Below are positions 22,031 through 32,148 of a DNA stretch of 64,000 bases, in pieces (position 1 is the stretch's first letter; each line of letters opens with the position of its first letter). The position numbers were made by a program, and so were the translations under genes. Location: positions 137,118,982 through 137,182,981 of the forward strand of contig NW_026947484.1 of NCBI RefSeq assembly GCF_034190915.1, in the 5' to 3' direction. The notes beneath the pieces are model-generated. The model was not told the origin of the DNA, did not search any database, and worked only from the letters and a program-made list of their open reading frames with translations. Origin of the DNA: Cavia porcellus (Eukaryota; Chordata; Mammalia; Rodentia; Caviidae).

Positions 22031-24665
22031 GTGTAAACTGAGCCCATTGCAGTGTTTGTAGACAAGATTGAGCTCGCCACAGACCACTGCTAAAAAGCAT
22101 AAGACTGTCTTCAAATAACTTCTGCAGTGGAAACTACTTCTGAGACTGGAACGTAAGACAAGAGTCAAAGTTTTAATCCTCAATTGCAGTAAAGGAAAAA
22201 AGACTGTTGCCATAGTAGTGCCAGCATTTGAAGTGGAGCCTTATATATTTCATCACTTACAACGGAAGTAATTAAATTTGAAAGAGATTACCGAAAGAAT
22301 AAAAAGACTTAACTCAGTGGGAAGCTATATATATACATATATATATATATGTATATATATATCCTTATTCATAGAAAAAGACCCTATAATTGTTGCATAA
22401 ACACTAAAACAAACCAAATATTGACCTATAGTAAATATCTACTAAATGAACAATTTTAACTCCACTAACAATAGAACAGTATTCAACAAGAATACCATCT
22501 GAAGATTCTAAAGATCTAAAGATTATAAGGATTAAAGATGATAAAGATTAAAATAACCATCTAAATAAGGATTTATAAAGCTTTATGTTTATTGTTGCTA
22601 TCCAACTGGAGGGTGCTTTTCTCAACTCAGGAAGAATTATGAGGTAGAGACTCAAAAGAAGACTAAACAAAAGTATTGTAGAGTGAAAGCAGAAAGTAAT
22701 ACGTATTGTAGAGTCAAGGCATAAAACAGCAAATGAACCTGGATATCGGCTCAAATGGGTAGTCAAAGGGACTCACATACAGGAGTTTTTATACATACAA
22801 ATGGCATGTCAGTCACATTGACATGAATTCTATGGTGTTACAAGCAAGCAAGTTTGACTTAGAAGTGGGCCTGTATGATCTCAAGGTATATAGCTAGCAT
22901 ACATTTATAAGCACCATTAATTATAACTTTGAAGAAAATATATTTTTTAGAGAGTTATGAATATCTTACTTCTGGGCAGGAAAATCTCACCAATCCAATG
23001 AGGTCTTTTGGTTTTTGAGCACCCAGTGTCTTGGTCTTGGCTTTTATGTCCTTCACTCAATCTCCTATGGATTCCTGTTCTGTTTGCTATACTCTTTGCC
23101 CCTCTGTGACACTTTCCACACTTAGTCCCCTCATGGACCAGTATCATGCTAAGAGATCTTTTCATCTTCTCACAGGGTCCTGCTCATCCTCAGCATCATA
23201 TTTTACAGAAATTGATAATTTAAATTACTGTTGGGAGCCTCCAATTGGATTATGAAAAATGACATCTGAACCTTAGATAATGAATGGCATCTAAGCCCAA
23301 CCACGCCGTCACAGAGGACTCGTGGTTCGTTTTCCCCAGGTCTCTTGTTATTTCCCCATTTCAGTTATACGAGTAAAGATAGGAAGGAATGGGGGGAGGA
23401 AGGTAAGGAGAAAAGTAAATTTTAAATATTAAACAGTGAAACATGAGGAGGATAGAAAACTGATAGGAAATCCTACCGAGGCATAAAAGAAAGTTAATAG
23501 TATGAGATAACAGTAACAGAAAAGAATAAACAAACAAAAAGACTAATGAAAACAATCAAAATAAAGAAAAAGAAATAAAATAAAAAGTTAAAGGAGAAAT
23601 AACAAAAAAAGAGAAAAACAGCCCTCAACCTTTGGAAAGAATAATAAAGTTAAAGAAAAAAATTTTTGAACAATAAAAATTTTCTGTGTTTTTGAAGGTG
23701 AGTTCGTTTTAGTATCGGCAGTTGTGGAATCCAGTAAGTCACAATTTTCTCCACCTAACTTTACAGCATGTGGGCTTATGAAGTGCCTTTCCTGTTCCAG
23801 GGGTCCCTGTGTCTATGCACCCTAGACTGTGGCAATCACTCAAGCTGAGGCATCCCTGTTCGTGTTAGTACATGGAAAAAGCAATCAACCTTCTGGTCAA
23901 GCAGATTATGGGACTTAATGCCAAAATTTTCAGATCCAGCCTCCTCTGGAAACTGCACTCACCAAGGATGGTTTCTCACAATGGAAGGCAAGGTCCTTGT
24001 CCTGTGCAGCCTGATCTTAAGCTTCTCAAGGGGTCTACTTTTAGCCTGGAGCCTCTCCATAGTTGTCTTCCATGGCTTTCTCTTGCCCAGCCACAATGGG
24101 AGGGTAACAGGGGAAACCCTGAAGTGGAGTTATTCTATAATTGTTAAATCAACCCTTCCCAAAAGGGAGCCTGATTAAATACTCTCTGACAAGGTGGTGG
24201 GTACTACACTGGGTTTCTTCTGCAACTCTAGTTTGCCATGAAGGAGTCAATTTTGGATTTAGACCCTATGCTGTATTTGTAGTTTACAATAATTGTACAC
24301 TTTCCTTGAGGCTAGTGTTGATGGCCAGGTCTATTATTTCTTCTGAAGTAGCTGACTCTCCAGGGCTTATTTTCTTTTTATGGGTGTTGGCCTCATCCAC
24401 AATCAGATTGGTTGGGTGGCCAGCAGATTTGCTCTCCCATGTCAAGGGGAAATAAAATACATATTGGGCTTGGAGTTCTTAGGTAGCTGTAACCTACCTA
24501 AGGAATATTATCCAGGGGCACAGAGTTTGCTGGGATCAAACACTGCATGGGTTCAGATTCCTTCCATTTACATGTGACACAGGCATTGAATTCCTCCTTC
24601 ATGCAAGGCATGGAGATGAGTTTCTCTGTCTTGATGCTATTTCTTATAGGAAAGTTATTCTGCTT
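22031..24665. other. Unassigned 2.6 kb, partly A-rich
   Basis: No gene recognised. 22325-22362 is an AT palindrome. 23360-23690 is strongly A-rich with many short aaaga runs and could be an old LINE or tail region. 23700-24550 is a moderately GC-balanced block without recognised similarity. The last roughly 100 bp probably belong to the antisense L1 that hosts the next element. Confidence 0.35.
22325..22362. repeat. AT-rich perfect palindrome
   Basis: Alternating TA with one 'acatatat' and one 'atatgtat' disposed symmetrically, so the block can fold on itself. Simple-sequence origin likely. Confidence 0.85.
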
Positions 24666-24680
24666 AGAAAGTTCTTTCCT

Positions 24681-27453
24681 GGGGGAAGAGCAAAGATGGT
24701 GGATAGATAACAGTAGGCTACAGAGGCTCTCTGAGATAGTCAACTTAGAATTCAACATAATACAGTGTGAGGAGCCCCGAACAGAGGGAGATGAATTTGC
24801 TCATCCCAAGAAGAAACTAAGGTGAGAAGAACCAATCAAACATACAGTCCCAGTGCTATTAATAAAACAGCTAAAGGTTCAGTGCTCCCACCACAGCGGG
24901 CAACTTGTCGAGCTGTCCAAGGTCCCCGCTTCAACTCATTGGAGGTGGAGTCACACTGAGGTCAGGGGCCGGCCAGCTGAACGGAGAGCTGAGCTGGTGG
25001 GGAGCCTGCATCAACCTGTAGTAAGTGATAGGAGTGAAGCCATTCCACAGAAAAGGGGGCTCCAGTGAACGACATTCTAGGACCAGGCAGGACTGGCAAG
25101 TACAAGAGGCAGCAGTGATTTCAGCCAGTTGTTCCCTTCCTGAATAGGATTGGTAGAGTGAGCTAGGCCTGGGTCATATAATGTGGCTGAGACCAAATAG
25201 GTTATCCAAAATCAATTCCCTAGGGCAGTGGAGCACACTCATGCAGTGAAGCCTCATAGTTTGACTCACCCGGAGGGGAGGCAACACATAGTAATACAGT
25301 GCAGGCCTCAGCTTGAGTGATCCGGAGGGAGGGGCCAGCATACGCTGCCGCTGTCTGCAACTCACTAGCACACTGCAGTGGGAAGAGTCACCTAGCCAGC
25401 GTGCTACAGAAGAATTGTAACCAACAAAGAAAGAAACCAGGGACTCCTGGAAGAAACAAAAAAGATGGGAAGAGGAAACAATAAGAAAAAGTGCCGAGGT
25501 CCCAACCTTGAGAACATTGATCCAGGACAGGCAAATACAAAGAAGAAGGAGAACAGCAAACATGCAATATCAGACACAGCACCAGTGGACATAAAGAGAT
25601 ATCTTCAGGACCTCATGGATGAGTTCAAAAGGGAAATATTTAGCCAAGTAAAACAAGATATAAGAAGATTAATAAAAGAGATGCTAAGTACCCCTCAAGC
25701 AGACACAGACAGAAAGGAGGAACTCAAAGGAGAGAACCACTTGATGAAGAATATAAAGAAAAATATAGAATATATGAAGCAGATTCAAAGAGATTACCAG
25801 GAAATTAAAAACTATGGAAAGATGGCAAATCTGCCTGAAAGAAACTAAGGATAGATTATCAAAACTGGAGGACAGTTTTGCAATGTGTGATTATGAAAGG
25901 AAAGAGAAGATTGGTTATAATCTCTAATGCAGATGGCCTTGATACACTAAATTAAAAAGAACCACACATGGAGTATATCAGGAGGCAGGGTCCACCGAGA
26001 TGCTATTTATAGGAAATATAATTAACATGAAAAAGAGTACAAGGACTGAAAATCAAATATGAGAAAGCAATGCCCTAGGTGACAGAAGACCAGAGAGTAA
26101 TAGGGGCAACTAGACCAGTATTTGTGGAAAGGTTGCAAAGACAGTCTTTAATAGGAAAAGGAACACAATTAGAGATCAAGTCCAGGAGAGAGAAGGTTCG
26201 GAACCACTTAGGTAAGTAGCAGATTGCCCCCCCCCCAATTTAAAACCAAGGGTCTTGGTCAGACCCAAAAATGCACAGTGTACCCTGAGGAAGTGAAAGG
26301 GGAGGAGAGTCTTAAAAAAGATGGCAGAAGATATTGTTAATAGTGTATCAGGATTTAAAACCCACATTACTCACACCACTCTGCTTAGATAGATTTTATT
26401 CTTTTTTTTGATAGATTTTATTCTGTCCCAGTTTGTCTACTTGCATTAGATTTGAGGACACAGACAGCTATCCCAAAAACATCAGGATATAGCACAATAA
26501 TCATCTTTAATTTCCTATTATCTTAATCTGGAGCTCTGTATGATTTATACTGTTATATCATGACTGATCTTAGTAAAATCTTATTTGTTTGATTGCTGTT
26601 TGGCATCAACAGATTTTATTCAAAACCAATATGATTGATAGTATCAAGTCTGAGAGTATAGCCAACTACACTGAAGATGACAAGACTCTATGATACACAT
26701 TCTTGTTTGATAACTGCCTGTTTTTGAAGTTTTATACTATATACAAAGTTGTGTTTTTATTAATACTGTTATGTACTGATATATTCAATTATACTATGTC
26801 TGATGATATAGCCAATTCTATTGAAGATAACAAGAGACAACACAGGAATTATGGTAAACTCCTTGTACAATGGTCTTATATTGTCTTTTTCATTTCATGT
26901 GTTTATAGGAATATGTTTTGTTTTGCCTTGCTTTATTTTGTTTCTCCCTCTAATATAGAAATACATGTTAAGTCTCATGCATCTGTATAACCTACAAACA
27001 GTTCATGAGAACTGATCTTATGACACATGATGAAATGAATAGATACTATGAAGAAAAAGAGACACTAACATACCCAGTGTGGATCCTGGAGTGTCATAAT
27101 GTGACACCCAGCAATAGTATTATTCTTTGTTCAGAGTGATATTAGCCTGCTTGGGTTGTTCAGTCTCAACATACTTGAAGATATGGATAACTGCATGTAT
27201 GTTTAAGTGTATAGGATTGACAACCATATTACAAAGTTTTTGTTGGATAGCTAAACAGAACTGTTTGCAGTCTCACTGTCTGAATTCCCACTTTATGTGT
27301 TCCACTTTTGTATCTTGAACAACTATTTGTAAACGGGCAGTACGTAAACATTAACTAGTAATTTCTTACTGTTTATTTTTTCTCTGAATATTTGCATTAT
27401 TTCTACCCATTTTCTGTTTTGTTTAGTCTTTCTTTAAATAAAATTTTAAAAAA
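24681..27453 (+). mobile_element. HAL1-type half-LINE, copy A, with perfect target-site duplication
   Basis: A 2773-bp insertion between two identical 15-bp repeats, agaaagttctttcct, at 24666-24680 and 27454-27468. In order: a 5' UTR (24681-25460), the N-terminal half of ORF1 (from 25465), and a short ORF2 endonuclease-like remnant near 25915-26060. An unassigned section follows, then an AT-rich 3' region whose repeat period is 150 bp (gtctgagagtatagccaac at 26648, gtctgatgatatagccaat at 26798). It ends in an ataaaattttaaaaaaag tail. No RT domain is present. Copy B shares the 5' UTR, ORF1 and 3' repeats. HAL1 elements (ORF1-only L1 derivatives) are established in mammals; this copy fits that class but also keeps an ORF2 scrap, so it may be a separate deletion derivative. 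Transposition would need L1 ORF2 protein in trans. Confidence 0.85.
25465..25905 (+). pseudogene. LINE ORF1 N-terminal half (copy A)
   Basis: The open frame 25465-25848 encodes 127 residues: a basic, low-complexity N-terminus (MGRGNNKKK), then DLMDEFKREIFSQVKQDIRR and the start of the coiled coil. After a frame slip near 25780-25840 the coiled coil continues as ETKDRLSKLED in another frame. The RNA-binding RRM and C-terminal domains found in copy B are absent, replaced by ORF2-like sequence at about 25915. ORF1p normally trimerises through its coiled coil and coats LINE RNA; this truncated product lacks RNA-binding domains. Confidence 0.8.
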
Positions 27454-27769
27454 AGAAAGTTCTTTCCTATGTCTATACTTTTGAAAATCTTATCAATTTT
27501 ATCTTCTAGTAGATAAAAGTGTTTCTGTTTTATTTTCTATGTCTGTGATCTGTTTTTATTTTATTTTGATTTATGGTGATTAGCATGGGTCTAGATTCAA
27601 TCTTCGGTATGTGTGTAACCAGTTTTCTCAGCACTAGTTGTTAAAGAGACTACTACTTTTCATCCAGTATGTTTTCAGTCCCCTTGTTAAAGGTCAGGTA
27701 GCTTGATATGCCTGGGGTTATTTCTTCATCTTCTATTCTGTTCCATTGATATTCACATCTATTTTTTTG

Positions 27770-28660
27770 AATTTCTGAATTTTTATTTTAAAGAGAATAA
27801 AACCAAGCACAATAAAACAGAATAAAGCCAATAAAAACAAACCAGTGTAAGTGACGCAGAATTTGAAAACAATAGGATATCAGCAATGTTTACCATAATG
27901 CCTCTTGTTGTCTTCAAAATAGCTGCCCATAACTTCAGACATAGTAAAAATCAAACAAAACAGATTAGAACCAATAAAAACAAAACAATGAATGCAATAA
28001 AGGACCCAAAATAAGGTAATAGTAAATCCAAAATAAGATAATAGTAAATCCAAAATATACCATAATATATGTTGTTATCTTTGAAATAGCTGCCTATGCA
28101 ATCAAATATAATAATATCAAACAAAAAACCCCAACCTAACAAAACAATGAAAATGATACAGAACTTCAAAACAAGATGTTAAAGAATTAATAATGGCTAC
28201 CCCCTTCAGAAGGAGATCCTCCATAGATGCTACACTGCACACTGTTATCCTCTGAATAGATGATCAGATCACTGGCTTAGACCTGCAAAGTCAGTGAGGC
28301 ACTTATCACCACAAGCATCAAATGTGTATTTTACCTCAACAGCCATCTTTGCAGCTTGTGTTTCTCCAGACCAGCTGGTCACTTATGGTGGGGGGTGGAG
28401 GTATTTGGCTCCTCTTGTTTCCCAGCCCATGCTTTGGAAGAGGCTGGCATCTGGCTGTCCCTGCCTCATGGCCCATGCATGGCCCTGATTTGCAGGGGGC
28501 TTGCTTCTTGTTGGCTTCTTGTTCTCTTCCCCCACAGTCTGTGAATGGCACCAACTCACAGGAAAAGCCTGGCATCTGGCTGGCCCCAAAGTGGTCCACA
28601 CATTGTGCTGATTTACAGAGAGGGCTTTCATGTTGGTGACTTCTTGTTGTCTTCCCCTAC
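27770..28660 (-). mobile_element. V-family composite retroelement, copy V2
   Basis: A second antisense copy. Its own 5' part holds VNTR units of 125 bp (ctggcatctggctg at 28444 and 28569). Its own 3' part holds AT-rich repeats including complement of 'ctatgtctgaagttatgggc'. Flanking repeats cacatctatttttttg (27754-27769) and cacatgtctatttttttg (28661-28678) differ by a 2-bp indel and fit a target-site duplication. The host L1 reads straight across. A tandem microduplication (aatagtaaatccaaaata) lies at 28017-28057. No ORF. Confidence 0.75.
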
Positions 28661-28734
28661 CACATGTCTATTTTTTTGGACCAGTACTATGCTGCTATAT
28701 GCTGATAGTTTATTTATTTATTCATTTAATTTGT

Positions 28735-28870
28735 CCTTTTGAGACAGGGCTTTACTATGCAATTCAGGCTGGTCTTGAATTTACTTTGCAGACTAGGCTA
28801 ACCTTGAATTTACCATGATCCTCTTGCTTCAGCCTCCAGAGTACTAGAATTATACCACTGTGCCTGATGA
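28735..28870 (-). mobile_element. B1-type SINE, antisense
   Basis: 'tgagacagggctttactatg', 'ttcaggctggtcttgaattt' and 'gcttcagcctccagagtact' are the complement of a B1 element, inserted in the antisense L1 ORF2. Confidence 0.85.
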
Positions 28871-29125
28871 AACTAACATGAAATCATGCCTCCTGCCTTC
28901 CTTCTGTTGCCCAGGCTTGCTTTTGTTACTGTGGCTTTTTTCTGGTTCCATGTAAATCTTAAAATTGGTTTCTGTAGTTTCATGAGAAATGCTACTGTTA
29001 TTTTGATTGAGATAATCTTAAATCTATATATCAGTTTTGGTAATATGGCCATTATGACAATATCAGTTCTGCCTATCCAAGAATAAGGAATACCGTCCTT
29101 TTTGATCTTTTTCCAGAGTACTGAG

Positions 29126-29485
29126 CTTTCCTTACAGCGATCTCTTTTCTGTTCCATTGGTGTATGTATCATTTTTCTATGCCAATATTGTGCTGGTTTG
29201 TTTACTAGAGTCCTATAGCACGTCATGAGCTCAAATATTATGATGCTTCCAACTTGTTCTTTTCAGTCAAAATTGCTTTATTCAAGATCTATTGTAGGGG
29301 CTGGGGATTTAACTCAGTGGCATAAGTACCTGCCTTGCAAGAACGCAGTTGTGAGTTCGACCCCGGGGTACTGATTTTTTAAAAATGGTCTATTGAGGTT
29401 AAACATAGATTGTAGGCTCTTTTTAAAATTTTTTCCTATTTCTTTGAAGAGTTGGGAAAATTTTGCTCTTTTTACATAATCCTGT
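29126..29485 (-). mobile_element. Second antisense L1 ORF2 fragment abutting the first
   Basis: After the ORF2 C-terminal blocks of the preceding copy, the text restarts with 'ttctgttccattggtgtatg', which lies further 3' in L1 order. So this is a separate L1 piece. A minus-strand frame (28873-29226) runs through the junction by chance and joins the two pieces. Confidence 0.7.
29297..29373 (+). mobile_element. ID SINE
   Basis: A well-preserved copy: 'ggggctggggatttaactca' and 'gttgtgagttcgaccccggg'. CpGs are retained, so it is young. Confidence 0.92.
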
Positions 29486-29487
29486 CA

Positions 29488-29685
29488 CAAGAACTAACTG
29501 GGGGTCCCACAAGGGCTACATTAATTCTTTTTTATGAGTTCCAGTGAGCTAATTACCTTGCACTAGATTCCACCTCTTAAAAACCCTGTACCACCCATCA
29601 CACAGGAACACAGGGGAAACAAGGTTCTAATCCATAAACCCTTAGGAAACATGCAGACCATATCCAACCCACAGCAGCGCCTTAG
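29488..29685 (-). mobile_element. MaLR LTR fragment, antisense
   Basis: 'ctaattaccttgcactagat' and 'aaacatgcagaccatatcca' resemble the 3' half of a MaLR LTR in complement. Truncated at the left. Confidence 0.5.
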
Positions 29686-31984
29686 CAAGAACAGTAACTT
29701 GTGTAGGGAAAATGACAAAACAGAGGGGAAAAAGAACTACGAGGTCCTAGGAGTGGCAGATTGTGAGAGGGCAAATTTATGGCTAAACTAATGGCAGACA
29801 AGGGCTAGTTTTATTCTTTTATTGGTACATTTATATATATAAAATAACATTCATTGTACCTATACCTGATACATTCTGCTTCTTTTATTCTCTCGTCTAA
29901 GGGATAGCTTTATCAAAGTGTATTCTATAATTTCCTCTGGGTGTATTTCCAAGTTGTCTCTAACAATTAATGTCTGTCTTTCCTTGTAGAGAAGACAGAG
30001 GAGAGATCTTTACAAATGTAAGGTCTGCTTTTAGGCAAATAGGGGGAAAAAAGAAATTTTTTCTATCTGTTGCTTCTCAGTAGCCTTCAGTTCAAAATAA
30101 TTCTTTAAAGTGGCAATTTTTGGAGTGACATATAATGCTACCCTTCAAGCTATAATGTAAACAGTTACAGACTGCAGTATAATGATCAGTCTCTTCATTT
30201 TAGAAATTATGCACCTCTAATGCCATAGTTTTAAGGATGATAGTGTGTATCACATCAAGAAAGTGTTCACTGATGCCAAATACAGATAATGGAGGGACAA
30301 AAAGAAGAGGATATTAGTTGTCTTTTAAAAAGAAAAAGCTATTAGAGCCGTTTCGTGAAATATTTGTCATTGATGTCTAGTTGTCACACAGCACAATCAC
30401 AGCTGATGTCAAAACCTGAAGGGCTGCCAAGCAAATGAAGGATTTGTCAGATTATATTTGCCATGCTTTGGATTTGACAGCATCAGTTAACTCTAGATAA
30501 GTGGTCTCAGTTTTCATCATGTGTGGGCTCATTGTGTTCATAACAGATAAACTCTGAAGGCTCAGTGATTTAATACAATGAAAGTTTATTTCTTCTTTCT
30601 TTACTATTCATTGTGTGACTCCTGTATGGGTGGCTGGCTGTGTCCTAAGCAGTTTCAAGGATCTGGCTCCATCCTCTGCCATTGTCAGTGAGCAGTTCTC
30701 AAGGCTGCCCTGGGGATGAGGGTTGGGTCAGAGGTAGGGGGCTATTAAATTTAATAGCCAGAGGAAGAAAGAGCATAGCTGATCACCCAGGAGAAGATTT
30801 TTATGGCAAGATGTGAATGTGAAAGACTTCATTTCAGCTAGGACTCTATCAGAGATCACACTAACCTCAGGAAAGCTAGGAAACATTGTTATTGGAGCTC
30901 ACAGAAAGATATTTCCAAGTATGATGCTTTGACATGCGGAACATTTCAAGTTAAATGAATGTGGAAAGTCTTCATCGGTGCCTTAGAAGCAAAGTCTCTG
31001 ATTTTCCCTTTTCTTCTCACTAAGTAGAAAGACAGTGATATCTGAAGCTCCCTTATCAGACTGAAGGAAATTCTTCTAAAAGAAATACAATTATCTGGGA
31101 CTTCCTCCCTAAAATCTCATTAGCCAGGGAAGGCAAACTCATAGAAAAGAAGACTAAAAGGTCTCCACCTTTTATACTGAATACATGGTCTATATCATCT
31201 ATTCTTTTGTATATTGCCGTCTGTGAGACTATGTATACTCAAACACCTTTGTTGGTGGTGGGTAGCTTGCTAACACCTCCCAGAGCCTTAAGCGAACTTG
31301 TCCCAGGCTATACTTTGTTCTTTTGAGCCCATTATTTCTTTCTAAAAATCATTTACTGGCCACTCCTGCCACCCATTTCCCTCTCCTTTGTGAAAAGAAT
31401 ATTTATGCTTTAACCATCTGGCCCTTTGCATTTCAGATTTTGATATAAACTACCATTTGAAGTTCATTTCACAGGCAAGTATACCTCTTATATACATGTT
31501 CCTACTAATAGATTTGTGTACCTTTTCTGCTATCATCAGTATTTTTTTCAGCAGAATCAAGTCTTCAGTTGAGGAGGGGAAACTACCTTCACTTCTACAT
31601 AGACTATGTCTGTGCATGAGAAAAAGAATCTAATTCTTAATCCCTAACAATCCTATTTGGAGATTCTTGGTGGGGACCAAATAACATCTCAGTATTACTT
31701 TGCGAATAATAATGTGTGCCCTGAAAGGCTGTTAGGGAACTCCAGGGGTCTGTGGATCATAGTTGGAGACTATTGACCTAGGATATCAGACGACCTTGCA
31801 TAGGCTTAACTTATAGAACTCCAGTATGGGCTGGATTGTAGCTCAGCAGTACAGCACCTGCCTGGCAAGTGCAAGGCCCTTAGTTTGATTCCAGGTACAA
31901 AAGAAAAAAACCTCCATTATAACAACAAATGGATACACAGCTATCTTTTGCCTATAACTATCCCACGTTCAAGGTTTATTATAA
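29686..31984. other. Unassigned 2.3 kb
   Basis: No gene. 30560-30800 resembles an old interspersed repeat ('aatgaaagtttatttcttct') I cannot classify. Around 31740-31785 ('ggggtctgtggatcatagtt') looks like a hAT-type terminus. One ID element is listed separately. Confidence 0.35.
31827..31905 (+). mobile_element. ID SINE
   Basis: 'gggctggattgtagctcagc' followed by 'ggcccttagtttgattccag' and an A-rich tail. Confidence 0.9.
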
Positions 31985-32148
31985 TTTAAATCTAAAATGT
32001 CCTCCTTAATATCCATGTGTTAAAGGCTTGGTCCCAACCCAGCAATGTTCAGAGGTAGGACTTTGGAGAGGTGACTGGATCATGAGGACCCTGACCTGGC
32101 CAATAGATTAATGCATTGAGAGGTGGTGGAAACTTTAAGAATTGGGGC
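31985..32148 (+). mobile_element. MaLR (MLT1-type) LTR 5' part
   Basis: 'cttaatatccatgtgttaaa', 'tggtcccaacccagcaatgt' and 'gtgactggatcatgaggacc' follow the first half of an MLT1/MST LTR in sense. It stops where HAL1 copy B begins; the other half is not found downstream. Confidence 0.7.

Larger units (their letters stand above)
27469..29125 (-). mobile_element. Antisense L1 ORF2 C-terminal region, host of HAL1 A and V2
   Basis: On the plus strand 27469-27769 is antisense L1 ('gtaaccagttttctcagcac', 'tattctgttccattgatatt'). It resumes after V2 at 28679 ('gaccagtactatgctgctat'). The minus strand at 28873-29125 encodes PYSWIGRTDIVIMAILPKLI and WNQKKATVTKASLGNRRKAG, the conserved ORF2 C-terminal blocks. 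The L1 text is continuous across both insertions, which dates them as younger. Confidence 0.85.

Noticed and set aside
25465..25848. 127-codon open frame as a host gene
   Set aside because: It matches the N-terminal half of LINE ORF1 and lies inside a retroelement with target-site duplications.
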